From Pseudomonadota bacterium (GTDB lineage Bacteria > Pseudomonadota > Alphaproteobacteria > Sphingomonadales > Sphingomonadaceae), in NCBI GenBank assembly GCA_023387085.1, contig JAEWIL010000195.1, positions 1 to 19,440 on the forward strand: 19,440 nt of DNA, in the 5' to 3' direction. The position numbers were made by a program, and so were the translations under genes. Below, one piece after another: positions 1 to 7,170 of the stretch. Every line of letters begins with the position of its first letter. Within the stretch, counting starts at the first letter, position 1. The notes under the pieces were generated by a model that made no database searches, was not told the DNA's origin, and worked only from the letters and a program-made list of their open reading frames with translations.

Positions 1-467
1 CGGTTGCGATCCTCGGCGCGATGGCGGGGCTGTGGTTCATTCGCGATCATCTCGGCATGACCGCGGCGCTGTGGGTGTTCGCGATGGTCTGGGCGACCGA
101 TATCGGCGCCTATTTCGCGGGCCGCGCCTTTGGCGGCGCGCGCCTTGCGCCGACAATTAGCCCTTCCAAGACCTGGTCGGGCCTGATCGGCGGCATGGTC
201 GCGGCGCTGATCGTCGGCTCGACGCTCGCCGATCGCGGCGAAATCATTGGCGTCCCGCTGTGGATCGGCCTGCTGATGGGACTGGTCGCGCAGCTTGGCG
301 ACCTGGGCGAAAGCTGGATGAAGCGCCGCGCCGGGGTCAAGGATTCAGGCAAGCTGATTCCGGGCCACGGCGGCCTGTTCGACCGCGTCGACGGGCTGCT
401 TCCCGTCGCGCTCATTCTCGGTGCGCTCGCCTTCGCGGGCCAGATCGCCGTGCGCGCGGCGGGCTGA
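1..467 (+). CDS. cdsA: Phosphatidate cytidylyltransferase (CDP-diacylglycerol synthase), C-terminal part
   Basis: The frame is open from base 3 and the start lies outside the window, so about 155 C-terminal residues are seen. The enzyme is an inner-membrane protein that makes CDP-diacylglycerol from CTP and phosphatidic acid, the branch point of phospholipid synthesis. The CdsA signature is intact near the C-terminus: SWMKRR, then KDSGKLIPGHGG, then FDRVD, which carries the acidic and basic residues of the active site. Several hydrophobic segments precede it (AALWVFAMVWATDIGAYFAG and the LIGGMVAALIVGS stretch). The TGA stop is followed one base later by the dxr ATG, so the two are almost certainly cotranscribed and translationally coupled. 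The order cdsA-dxr-rseP-bamA is the classic envelope cluster, usually preceded by frr and uppS. Confidence 0.95.
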   Translation, partial: VAILGAMAGLWFIRDHLGMTAALWVFAMVWATDIGAYFAGRAFGGARLAPTISPSKTWSGLIGGMVAALIVGSTLADRGEIIGVPLWIGLLMGLVAQLGDLGESWMKRRAGVKDSGKLIPGHGGLFDRVDGLLPVALILGALAFAGQIAVRAAG

Positions 468-468
468 G

Positions 469-1635
469 ATGGACCAGCGCCGCCTTTCGCTGTTCGGCGC
501 CACCGGATCGGTCGGTCAATCGACTCTCGATCTCGTGCGCCGCGACGGTGAGGGGTGGCGGGTCGCGGTGCTGACCGCCAATTGCGATGTCGCCGAACTG
601 GCGCGGCTCGCGCGCGAATTTCGTCCCGACATTGCTGTCGTCGCCGACGAAGGCTGTCATGACGCCCTGCGGCAGGCGCTCGCGGGAACGGGCATCGAAA
701 CCGCTGCCGGAGCAGCCGCGCTTGTCGAGGCGGCGCAGCGGCCGACCGACCTTGTTCTTGCGGCGATCGTCGGCATCGCCGGGCTCGCACCGACCATGGC
801 GGCGATCGAGGCGGGCTATAATGTCGCGCTCGCCAACAAGGAGGCGCTCGTCTCGTCGGGCGAGTTGATGACCGCCGCGGCGCGTAAATCGGGCGCGACG
901 ATCCTGCCGATCGACAGCGAGCATAATGCGATCTTCCAGTGTCTTGCCGGCGGACGGATCGAGCATGTCCGGCGGATCATCCTGACTGCCAGCGGCGGAC
1001 CGTTCCGCACGATGAGCGCCGCCGAGATGGCGCATGTCAGCCCCCAGCAGGCGGTCGCGCATCCGAACTGGTCGATGGGCGCCAAGATCAGCGTCGATTC
1101 GGCGACGATGATGAACAAGGGCCTCGAACTGATCGAGGCGCACCATCTGTTCCCGGTCGGGCTCGACCGCATCGAGATCCTCGTCCATCCGCAGTCGGTG
1201 ATTCACAGTCTGGTCGAATATATCGATTGCTCGACGCTCGCGCAGCTCGGCTCGCCCGACATGCGGATCCCGATCAGTAGCGCGCTCGCCTGGCCGCAGC
1301 GGATGGCGACGCCGTGCGCGCCGCTGGATCTTGCCGCCATTGCACGACTCGATTTCGAGGCGCCCGACGAGGGGCGTTTCCCGGCGACGGCACTCTGCCG
1401 CGCCGCGATCGCGGAGGGCGGCGCGCGGCCGGCGCAGCTCAATGCCGCCAACGAAATCGCGGTCGCCGCTTTCCTGGCCGGGCGCATTTCCTTCCCGGCC
1501 ATCGTCGATACCGTGCGCCGCGTGATCGATGCCGAGGCGCCCGCCGTGCCCGCTTCGCTTCAGGACATATTCAGCGTCGATGCCGCATCGCGCGCGGCTG
1601 CGCGGGTTTTTGTGGACCAGTACGAACATGCATAA
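469..1635 (+). CDS. dxr: 1-deoxy-D-xylulose 5-phosphate reductoisomerase
   Basis: This 388-residue cytosolic enzyme converts DXP to 2-C-methyl-D-erythritol 4-phosphate with NADPH, the first committed step of the MEP isoprenoid pathway; it is the fosmidomycin target. Visible motifs are the NADPH-binding GATGSVG (residues 10-16), ANKEAL (122-127), the metal-binding D149-S150-E151 in PIDSEHNAIFQC, SGGPFR (175-180), the flexible-loop HPNWSMG (198-204) and NKGLE ending in E220, the third metal ligand. The length is normal for the family. The ATG at 469 is chosen because it follows the cdsA stop by one base and gives the canonical N-terminus just before the Rossmann glycine loop; the open frame extends upstream only by chance. 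The 3' end overlaps rseP by 8 bases. Confidence 0.97.
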   Translation: MDQRRLSLFGATGSVGQSTLDLVRRDGEGWRVAVLTANCDVAELARLAREFRPDIAVVADEGCHDALRQALAGTGIETAAGAAALVEAAQRPTDLVLAAIVGIAGLAPTMAAIEAGYNVALANKEALVSSGELMTAAARKSGATILPIDSEHNAIFQCLAGGRIEHVRRIILTASGGPFRTMSAAEMAHVSPQQAVAHPNWSMGAKISVDSATMMNKGLELIEAHHLFPVGLDRIEILVHPQSVIHSLVEYIDCSTLAQLGSPDMRIPISSALAWPQRMATPCAPLDLAAIARLDFEAPDEGRFPATALCRAAIAEGGARPAQLNAANEIAVAAFLAGRISFPAIVDTVRRVIDAEAPAVPASLQDIFSVDAASRAAARVFVDQYEHA

Positions 1636-2758
1636 TGTGCCCTTGTGGCTTTATCTCGTGGGTTTCCTGCTCGTTCTCGGGCCGCTCGTCTTCGTTCACG
1701 AATATGGGCACTACATCGTCGGGCGCTGGTGCGGCGTGAAGGCCGATGCCTTTTCGATCGGCTTCGGGCGCAAGATCGTCGGCTGGACCGACAGGCGCGG
1801 CACCGAATGGAAGATCGGCTGGCTGCCGCTCGGCGGCTATGTCCAGTTTGCCGGGGACCGCGACGCGGTGAGCCAGCCCGACGCCGACTGGCAAAACCTG
1901 CCCGAAGCGGAGCGATCGCATACATTTCCGGCGCAGCCGGTCTGGAAACGCGCGTTGATCGTTCTCGCAGGGCCGATGACCAATTTCCTCTTCGCGATCC
2001 TGATCTTTGCGGCGTTCGGCATGGCTTATGGCGTGCCCCAGACCCCGCCGGTCGTCGGAAGCATCGCCGCGAAAAGTGCCGCGGCGGAGGCGAAGCTGCA
2101 GGTCGGCGATCGCATCGTCGCGATCAACGGCCAGACCATGGAACATTTCGAAGATATCCGGATGGCGGTCAGTTACGACCTCGGCAAGCCGGCGCGTCTC
2201 GACATCCAGCGTGGTGAGGAGCGCTTCGATCTGACGCTTCGCCCCCAGATCATCACCGAGACCGACCCGTTCGGGAATGAGTCCCAACGCGCGATCATCG
2301 GTATCCTCCCGGCCAATCCGGTGTACACGACTGTGGGCCCGGTCGATGCGGTAAAGGCTGCGACGAGCCAGACATGGGCGCTGGTACGGATGACGGGCAA
2401 TATCCTTGGCCAGTTCGTGACCGGCCAGCGATCGGTGAAGGAAATGGGCGGGCCGGTTCGGATCGCCAAGCAATCGGGCGAAATGGCCAGCCTTGGGCCG
2501 GCGGCGCTGATCTTCTTCGTCGCCTTTGTCTCCATCAATCTGGGGTTCATAAATCTGTTGCCATTGCCGATGCTCGATGGCGGTCATCTGCTTTTCTACG
2601 CCTATGAGGCGATCCGGCGCCGTCCTGCCCCCGCCGAGGCGCAGGAATGGGCGTTCCGATTCGGCTTTTTGGCGATTGTCAGCCTGATGCTGGTCGTGAC
2701 TTTCAACGATTTGGGCTCAATCGGGGTCTGGGACCGGATCGCGCGCTTGATTGGTTAG
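1628..2758 (+). CDS. rseP: Site-2 intramembrane zinc metalloprotease, RseP family
   Basis: This 376-residue inner-membrane protease of family M50B cleaves membrane-spanning substrates. In E. coli the substrates are the anti-sigma factor RseA and leftover signal peptides. The zinc motif HEYGH lies at residues 24-28 in the first membrane helix. A PDZ domain covers about residues 138-205 (KLQVGDRIVAINGQTMEHFE), and the second zinc-ligand motif MLDGGH is at 315-320 inside a hydrophobic C-terminal segment. Only one PDZ copy is obvious, as in many alphaproteobacterial members that are shorter than the roughly 450-residue E. coli protein. The ATG at 1628 overlaps the end of dxr by 8 bases and puts the zinc motif at the expected distance. 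No rseA or rpoE homologue is in the window, so the actual substrate is unknown. Confidence 0.95.
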   Translation: MHNVPLWLYLVGFLLVLGPLVFVHEYGHYIVGRWCGVKADAFSIGFGRKIVGWTDRRGTEWKIGWLPLGGYVQFAGDRDAVSQPDADWQNLPEAERSHTFPAQPVWKRALIVLAGPMTNFLFAILIFAAFGMAYGVPQTPPVVGSIAAKSAAAEAKLQVGDRIVAINGQTMEHFEDIRMAVSYDLGKPARLDIQRGEERFDLTLRPQIITETDPFGNESQRAIIGILPANPVYTTVGPVDAVKAATSQTWALVRMTGNILGQFVTGQRSVKEMGGPVRIAKQSGEMASLGPAALIFFVAFVSINLGFINLLPLPMLDGGHLLFYAYEAIRRRPAPAEAQEWAFRFGFLAIVSLMLVVTFNDLGSIGVWDRIARLIG

Positions 2759-2782
2759 GCGGACTGGGGCAGGAGTGCGCGC

Positions 2783-2804
2783 GGACCCGTAAGCGGGCGG
2801 GTCT
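2783..2804 (+). promoter_or_regulatory. Small hairpin in the rseP-bamA gap
   Basis: GACCCG (2784-2789) can pair with CGGGTC (2798-2803) over an 8-base loop, with a G-T pair outside. Interrupted T runs follow at 2809-2825. This is the only gap of any size (71 bases) within the envelope cluster. The hairpin could be an attenuator, a processing site or part of the bamA leader. The T tract is too distant and interrupted for a convincing terminator. Confidence 0.2.
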
Positions 2805-2829
2805 GTCGCTTTTGAGTTATTTTTGCGGG

Positions 2830-5517
2830 ATGAACAGCGTGGCTTCACACAATATCCGGGCGCGGACCCAGCTAACGGCGCTTTTTATGGCGGGTACGAT
2901 GCTCGCCTGGCCGGCAGCGGCGCTCCAGGCACAGGAAGCGACACCGCCGACCGTGCCCGCTCCCAACGTCCCCGCACCCTCGGGCGAGGCGGTTCCGACC
3001 GCGACGACGGTGAAGTCGATCGCGGTCGTCGGCAACCAGCGGCTCGAGGCGCAGACGATCCTGTCCTATCTGCGCCTGCGCGTCGGCCAGAGCTATAATC
3101 GCGCGATGCTCGACCAGGCGCTCAAGGATCTCGCGGCGACCGAATTGTTCAAGGATTACCAGATCAGCGACGACAATGGCGCGCTGACGATCCAGGTCAC
3201 CGAAAACCCGGTGATCAACCGCGTGATCCTGGAAGGCAACAAGCGGCTGAAGGAAGACAAGATCCGGCCCGAGATCAAGCTCGCGCCGCGCCAGATCTTC
3301 ACGCGTTCGAAGGTTCGCGCCGACGTTGCGCGCATCATCGAGCTCTACAAGCGCCAGGGCCGCTTCGCCGCGACGGTCGAGCCCAAGATGGTGTCGCTTG
3401 AGCAGAACCGCGTCGATGTCGTGTTCGAAATCAACGAGGGGCCGAAGTCGAAGGTTCGCCAGATCAACATCATCGGCAACGAGAAGTTCAGCGACGGCGA
3501 CCTCAAGGACGAGATGGCGACCAAGCAGTCGAGCCTGATGACAATCCTGTCGTCGAACACCAGCTACGACCCCGATCGCCTGGCCTATGACCAGCAGAAG
3601 CTGCGCCTTTTCTACCTGCAGAACGGCTATGCCGATTTCCGCGTCATTTCGGCGGTCGCCGAGCTGACGAGCAACAAGCAGGACTTCATCATCACCTATG
3701 TCGTCGAGGAAGGCGAACGCTACAAGTTCGGCGATGTCGACGTGAAGAGCGAATTGCGCGACTTCAAGCCCGAGATGCTGAAGAAGCTGCTGCCGATGCA
3801 CACCGGCGACTGGTATAACGCCAAGCAGGTCGAGGATACGGTCGAGAGCCTGAGCGAGACCGCGGGGTTGTTCGGCTATGCCTTTGCCGACATCAATCCC
3901 GAATTCCACCGCAATCCCGAAACGCGGACGATGGACATCACGTTCAACGTCGGCGAAAGCCCGCGCACCTATGTCGAGCGTATCGACGTCAACGGCAACA
4001 CGCTGACCCACGACAAGGTCGTGCGCCGCGAATTCCGTCTGAACGAAGGCGACGCGTTCAACAGCTTCGGCGTCAAGCGGACGGAGAATCGCATCAACAG
4101 CCTCGGCTATTTCCAGGAAAATCTGGAAATCGACCGCAAGGAAGGATCGGCTCCCGATCGCATCGTCCTCGAAACCAATGTCGAGGAAAAGCCGACGGGC
4201 GAGCTGTCGCTGTCGGCGGGCTTCTCGTCGATCGAGAATTTCCTGCTCCAGGGATCGATCCGCCAGCGCAATTTCCGCGGCCTCGGTCAGCAGCTGCAGG
4301 CGTCGGTCAACTATTCGAGCTATTCGAAATCGATCGAGCTGGGCTTTACCGAACCCTATCTGTTCGACCGCAATATCTCGATCGGCGGCAGCATCTATCG
4401 CCGCGATCTGAACTCGTTCAATTTCATCAACAACGATCGTCAGACGACCTTCCAGCAGACGACGACGGGCGGCCAGATCAACATCGGCGTGCCGCTGACC
4501 GAATTCATGTCCTTCTTCGGCCGGTACACGCTCAACTTCGACGACGTGTCGCTCGACAAGGGCCTCTATTATTTCGGTGGCCAGTGCGATCCGCTCGTCG
4601 CCGGCCGCTACCTCTGCGATGCGATCGGCAAGCGCACGACGTCGCTGCTCGGCTATACGCTGGCGTATGACGACCGCGACAACCGGTTGCGGCCGACGCG
4701 CGGCCAGTCGCTGTCGCTCAGCCAGGATTTCGCCGGCCTCGGCGGCAGCGTCAAATATGCCCGCACCCGCGTCCAGGGCAGCAAGCATTTCAATCTCGGC
4801 AACCGCTTCATCCTGAACGTGTCGGCGGAGGGCGGTTATATCTATCCGTTCGGCGGCCGCCCGACGCCGACGAGCGACAAGGTTCGTCTCGTCGATCGCT
4901 TCCAGCTCGGCGAACCGCAGATGCGCGGGTTCGACATCCGCGGTATCGGTCCGCGCGTCATCCGCTTTACCGACGTCGATCTGACCAACCCGGCGAATCC
5001 GGTCCTCAATGCGGACCTCAAGAACCGGAACAATCTGATCGACGACGCACTCGGCGGCCGGGCTTACTATCAGGGCCGGGTCGAGATGGACATTCCGCTC
5101 GGCACGGGCGCCAAGGAGCTGGGCCTGCGTCCGTCGATCTTCATGGACGTCGGATCGGTCTGGAGCGTGAAGCGTCCGACCCTGACGACGCTCGCCGATT
5201 TCAAGGATCCGCTGGACGGTCTGACGAAATACAAGTGCCGCAACCCAACGACCGGGGACATCAAATTTGCCACGCTCGCGACCGGCAGCACGACGATCTA
5301 TTCGAACTGCGCCACCGCCGGCACGGGCTATGTCGCGCTCGCCCCGTTCGAGGAGCGCTTCTACGGCGACACCTGGATGCCGCGCGTGTCGATCGGCGCC
5401 GGCGTCAACTGGAACTCTCCCTTCGGCCCCTTCCGGATCGACTTCGCTTATGCCCTCCGCAAAGAAGAGGGTGACGATACCAAACGCTTCTCATTCAACG
5501 TAGGAACCCAATTCTGA
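2830..5517 (+). CDS. bamA: Outer membrane protein assembly factor BamA (Omp85)
   Basis: This 895-residue outer-membrane protein is the core of the BAM complex, which folds and inserts beta-barrel proteins. The N-terminus has a signal peptide (hydrophobic core about residues 13-32, AAALQAQ near the cleavage site) and a Pro/Ala-rich linker. About five POTRA repeats follow over residues 60-470; POTRA5 starts near RTYVERIDVNGNTL. A 16-strand barrel then ends in a terminal Phe (FNVGTQF), the usual assembly signal. The conserved loop-6 RGF motif is residues 699-701 (QMRGFDIRG). The ATG at 2830 is chosen because it gives a good signal peptide; the upstream extension would be in rseP. Its ribosome site is weak (gcggg). 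Two predicted surface loops carry cysteine pairs (C586/C596 and C803/C827). The TGA shares one base with the next ATG. Confidence 0.96.
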   Translation: MNSVASHNIRARTQLTALFMAGTMLAWPAAALQAQEATPPTVPAPNVPAPSGEAVPTATTVKSIAVVGNQRLEAQTILSYLRLRVGQSYNRAMLDQALKDLAATELFKDYQISDDNGALTIQVTENPVINRVILEGNKRLKEDKIRPEIKLAPRQIFTRSKVRADVARIIELYKRQGRFAATVEPKMVSLEQNRVDVVFEINEGPKSKVRQINIIGNEKFSDGDLKDEMATKQSSLMTILSSNTSYDPDRLAYDQQKLRLFYLQNGYADFRVISAVAELTSNKQDFIITYVVEEGERYKFGDVDVKSELRDFKPEMLKKLLPMHTGDWYNAKQVEDTVESLSETAGLFGYAFADINPEFHRNPETRTMDITFNVGESPRTYVERIDVNGNTLTHDKVVRREFRLNEGDAFNSFGVKRTENRINSLGYFQENLEIDRKEGSAPDRIVLETNVEEKPTGELSLSAGFSSIENFLLQGSIRQRNFRGLGQQLQASVNYSSYSKSIELGFTEPYLFDRNISIGGSIYRRDLNSFNFINNDRQTTFQQTTTGGQINIGVPLTEFMSFFGRYTLNFDDVSLDKGLYYFGGQCDPLVAGRYLCDAIGKRTTSLLGYTLAYDDRDNRLRPTRGQSLSLSQDFAGLGGSVKYARTRVQGSKHFNLGNRFILNVSAEGGYIYPFGGRPTPTSDKVRLVDRFQLGEPQMRGFDIRGIGPRVIRFTDVDLTNPANPVLNADLKNRNNLIDDALGGRAYYQGRVEMDIPLGTGAKELGLRPSIFMDVGSVWSVKRPTLTTLADFKDPLDGLTKYKCRNPTTGDIKFATLATGSTTIYSNCATAGTGYVALAPFEERFYGDTWMPRVSIGAGVNWNSPFGPFRIDFAYALRKEEGDDTKRFSFNVGTQF

Positions 5518-6209
5518 TGAAGAAAATTCTCACCGCTTCGGCGCTCGCCATCGCCGCGCTGTCGGTTTCGCCGATGCTCGCCGCCCCCGCGGCCGCCCAG
5601 GCCCGCGCCGTCGCCGTCGCCGACGTTCGTGCCGCAGCCGCGAAGTCGAACGCCTTCACGGTCGCCTCGCAGCAGATCCAGACCACGTACAAGGCGCAGA
5701 TCGACCAGCAGGAAACCCGCGGTCAGACGCTGCAGGCCGAAATGAACGTCCTCATCGCCAAATATAATGAAGAGGCGAAGAAGACCCCGCAGAATCAGGC
5801 CGCGCTGCAGGCAGCCGCGAAGGCTGTGCAGGACAAGCGTCAGGCCGCGCAGGCCGAACTCGGCAAGATCGGCGCGCCCGTGGAACTCGCGCTCGCCTAT
5901 GTCGAGGACCAGATCAGCGTCCGCATGAACGAGGCGATCAAGGCGGCGATGAGCGCGAAGAAGGTCGATCTGTTGCTTCAGCCCGACGCAGTGCTGGCAC
6001 GCGAGAACAATGTCGACCTGACCGATGCCGTCGTCGTCGAACTCAACAAGATCCTGCCGAGCGTGACGATCACCCCGCCCGCCGGTTATCAGCCCGGCCA
6101 GCTCGTCCAGCAGCGCAACCAGCAGCTGATGGACGCGGCGCGGGCCGGTCAGCCGGCCGCAGGCGCACCCGCGACGGCACCTGCCGGTACGCCGCCGACG
6201 ACGCGCTAA
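5517..6209 (+). CDS. OmpH/Skp-family periplasmic chaperone
   Basis: This 230-residue protein starts with a clear signal peptide (MKKILTASALAIAALSVSP, with Ala-X-Ala sites at about residues 23-29). A long Gln/Lys/Glu/Ala-rich coiled coil follows, roughly residues 45-125, then the conserved C-terminal Skp region and a Pro/Ala/Gly-rich tail of about 40 residues ending PAGTPPTTR. Skp/OmpH proteins hold unfolded outer-membrane proteins in the periplasm on their way to BamA. The start overlaps the bamA stop by one base (TGATG), so the two are translationally coupled. The family is recognised from composition, signal peptide and the bamA-skp-fabZ position rather than from a catalytic motif. The low-complexity tail is longer than in E. 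coli Skp, about 161 residues including its signal peptide. Confidence 0.88.
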   Translation: MKKILTASALAIAALSVSPMLAAPAAAQARAVAVADVRAAAAKSNAFTVASQQIQTTYKAQIDQQETRGQTLQAEMNVLIAKYNEEAKKTPQNQAALQAAAKAVQDKRQAAQAELGKIGAPVELALAYVEDQISVRMNEAIKAAMSAKKVDLLLQPDAVLARENNVDLTDAVVVELNKILPSVTITPPAGYQPGQLVQQRNQQLMDAARAGQPAAGAPATAPAGTPPTTR

Positions 6210-6214
6210 GCACC

Positions 6215-6694
6215 GTGAGCGACGGGGAACAGACAGGCGAAGCTCTGGGCCCGGCGGATATTCGCCGGGTCCTCAGCCTTTTGCCGCACCGCTACCCGAT
6301 GCTGCTCGTCGATCGGGTGGTTTCGATGGTCAAGGACCAGTCGATCCATGCGATCAAGGCGGTGACGATCAACGAGCCTTTCTTCCAGGGGCATTTCCCC
6401 GGGCGGCCGATCATGCCCGGCGTCCTCATCGTCGAGGCGCTGGCGCAGGCGGGCGGCGTCCTCGCGATCGAATCGCTGGGCCTCGCGGGAACGGGCAAGC
6501 TCGTTTATTTCATGGGCATCGACGGCGTGAAGTTCCGCAAACCGGTCGAGCCGGGGCATCTGCTCGACCTTCACGTGAACATCCTTCAGGCGAAGCGGAC
6601 CATCTGCAAGTTCGAAGGCAAGGCAATGCTGGGCGGACAGCTGGCGACCGAATGCCAGTTCACCGCGATGATCGCCGATCCGCCGGGCGATTGA
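6215..6694 (+). CDS. fabZ: 3-hydroxyacyl-[acyl-carrier-protein] dehydratase FabZ
   Basis: This 159-residue hot-dog-fold enzyme dehydrates 3-hydroxyacyl-ACP to trans-2-enoyl-ACP in fatty-acid elongation. The N-terminal LLPHRYPMLLVDRV and the active-site helix GHFPGRPIMPGVLIVEALAQ are both intact. H60 and E74 are the catalytic pair. The start is a GTG five bases after the ompH stop with no good Shine-Dalgarno sequence, suggesting translational coupling; no in-frame ATG precedes the LLPHRYP block. In most Gram-negatives fabZ lies between lpxD and lpxA. Here ompH precedes it directly and a repeat plus rpmE follow, with neither lpx gene. Confidence 0.95.
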   Translation: MSDGEQTGEALGPADIRRVLSLLPHRYPMLLVDRVVSMVKDQSIHAIKAVTINEPFFQGHFPGRPIMPGVLIVEALAQAGGVLAIESLGLAGTGKLVYFMGIDGVKFRKPVEPGHLLDLHVNILQAKRTICKFEGKAMLGGQLATECQFTAMIADPPGD

Positions 6695-6717
6695 GGTCGA
6701 AGCGCGTCGTCCAACCG

Positions 6718-6815
6718 CGTCGTTGCGAGCGTAGCGAAGCAATCTCCAGCCATCGCCCCGGTTCATGGCCGATCGCCGGAGATTGCCGCGTCGCCTTCGG
6801 CTCCTCGCAATGACG
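6718..6815. repeat. Palindromic intergenic repeat (REP/BOX-like)
   Basis: The left arm (6718-6749: cgtcgttgcgag, then cgaagcaatctccag) and right arm (6776-6815: ccggagattgcc, then ctcctcgcaatgacg) are imperfect reverse complements. They flank a loop of about 26 bases. The cgtcattgcgag / gcaatc core resembles dispersed intergenic repeats of alphaproteobacterial chromosomes; this is from memory, not a search. It lies 23 bases after fabZ and could also act as that gene's transcription terminator or mRNA 3' stabiliser. Only one copy is in the window. Confidence 0.7.
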
Positions 6816-6824
6816 GAGTTGGTG

Positions 6825-6852
6825 TTGCATTTTCTGTCGTTCGCCGTTAGGG
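6825..6852 (+). promoter_or_regulatory. Possible rpmE promoter
   Basis: TTGCAT (6825-6830) and a poor TTAGGG box (6847-6852) are separated by 16 bases, just after the palindromic repeat. The -35 box is reasonable and the -10 box weak. The position, upstream of the structured leader of rpmE, is what makes it worth recording. Confidence 0.25.
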
Positions 6853-6934
6853 GCAGCCGCTTCGCGAGCCCCGTAACGGGGAAAGCATCGACTCAGCTGC
6901 CGGTCGGTAACCGGCGGCACAGGAGCCAAGAGAC
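6850..6934 (+). promoter_or_regulatory. Structured 5' leader of rpmE, candidate L31 autoregulatory element
   Basis: Three stems are visible. GGGGC (6850-6854) can pair with GCCCC (6868-6872), enclosing a small CGC-TTC-GCG hairpin. Alternatively CCCCG (6869-6873) pairs with CGGGG (6877-6881) over a TAA loop; the two use the same C run and exclude each other. A 9-bp stem with one G-U pair (6896-6904 with 6910-6918, loop CGGTA) ends two bases before the AGGAG ribosome site (6921-6925). Switchable stems next to the ribosome site fit a ribosomal-protein leader. L31 leaders are known in other bacterial groups; its function here is inference. Confidence 0.4.
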
Positions 6935-7162
6935 ATGAAAAAAGACATTCACCCCGACTATCACATGATCACGGTCAAGATGACCGATGGCACCGAATAT
7001 CAGACGCGCTCGACCTGGGGCAAAGAGGGCGACGTGATGACGCTCGAAATCGACCCCACCGCGCACCCGGCCTGGACCGGCGGTACCGGACGTCTGCTCG
7101 ATGCGGGCGGTCAGGTCGCGAAGTTCAACAAGCGTTTCGGCGGCCTTACGCTCAAGCGCTGA
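6935..7162 (+). CDS. rpmE: 50S ribosomal protein L31
   Basis: This 75-residue protein has the L31 N-terminus MKKDIHPDYH and the C-terminal TGGTGRLLDAGGQVAKFNKR block. L31 sits at the central protuberance of the large subunit and bridges it to the 30S head. There is no cysteine, so it is a zinc-free (C-minus) form lacking the CxxC ribbon of E. coli RpmE. The ATG has an AGGAG ribosome site nine bases upstream. The gene is monocistronic: it follows a structured leader and converges on glpK with only 8 bases between stops. Its intrinsic terminator lies within the glpK coding region. Confidence 0.96.
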   Translation: MKKDIHPDYHMITVKMTDGTEYQTRSTWGKEGDVMTLEIDPTAHPAWTGGTGRLLDAGGQVAKFNKRFGGLTLKR

Positions 7163-7170
7163 TCGCGCCC

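Noticed and set aside
2872..4788. A 638-codon open frame on the - strand opposite bamA
   Set aside because: It is a mirror of bamA codon use in GC-rich DNA. The translation is Arg/Ala/Asp/Leu-rich with no domain, and bamA is unambiguous.
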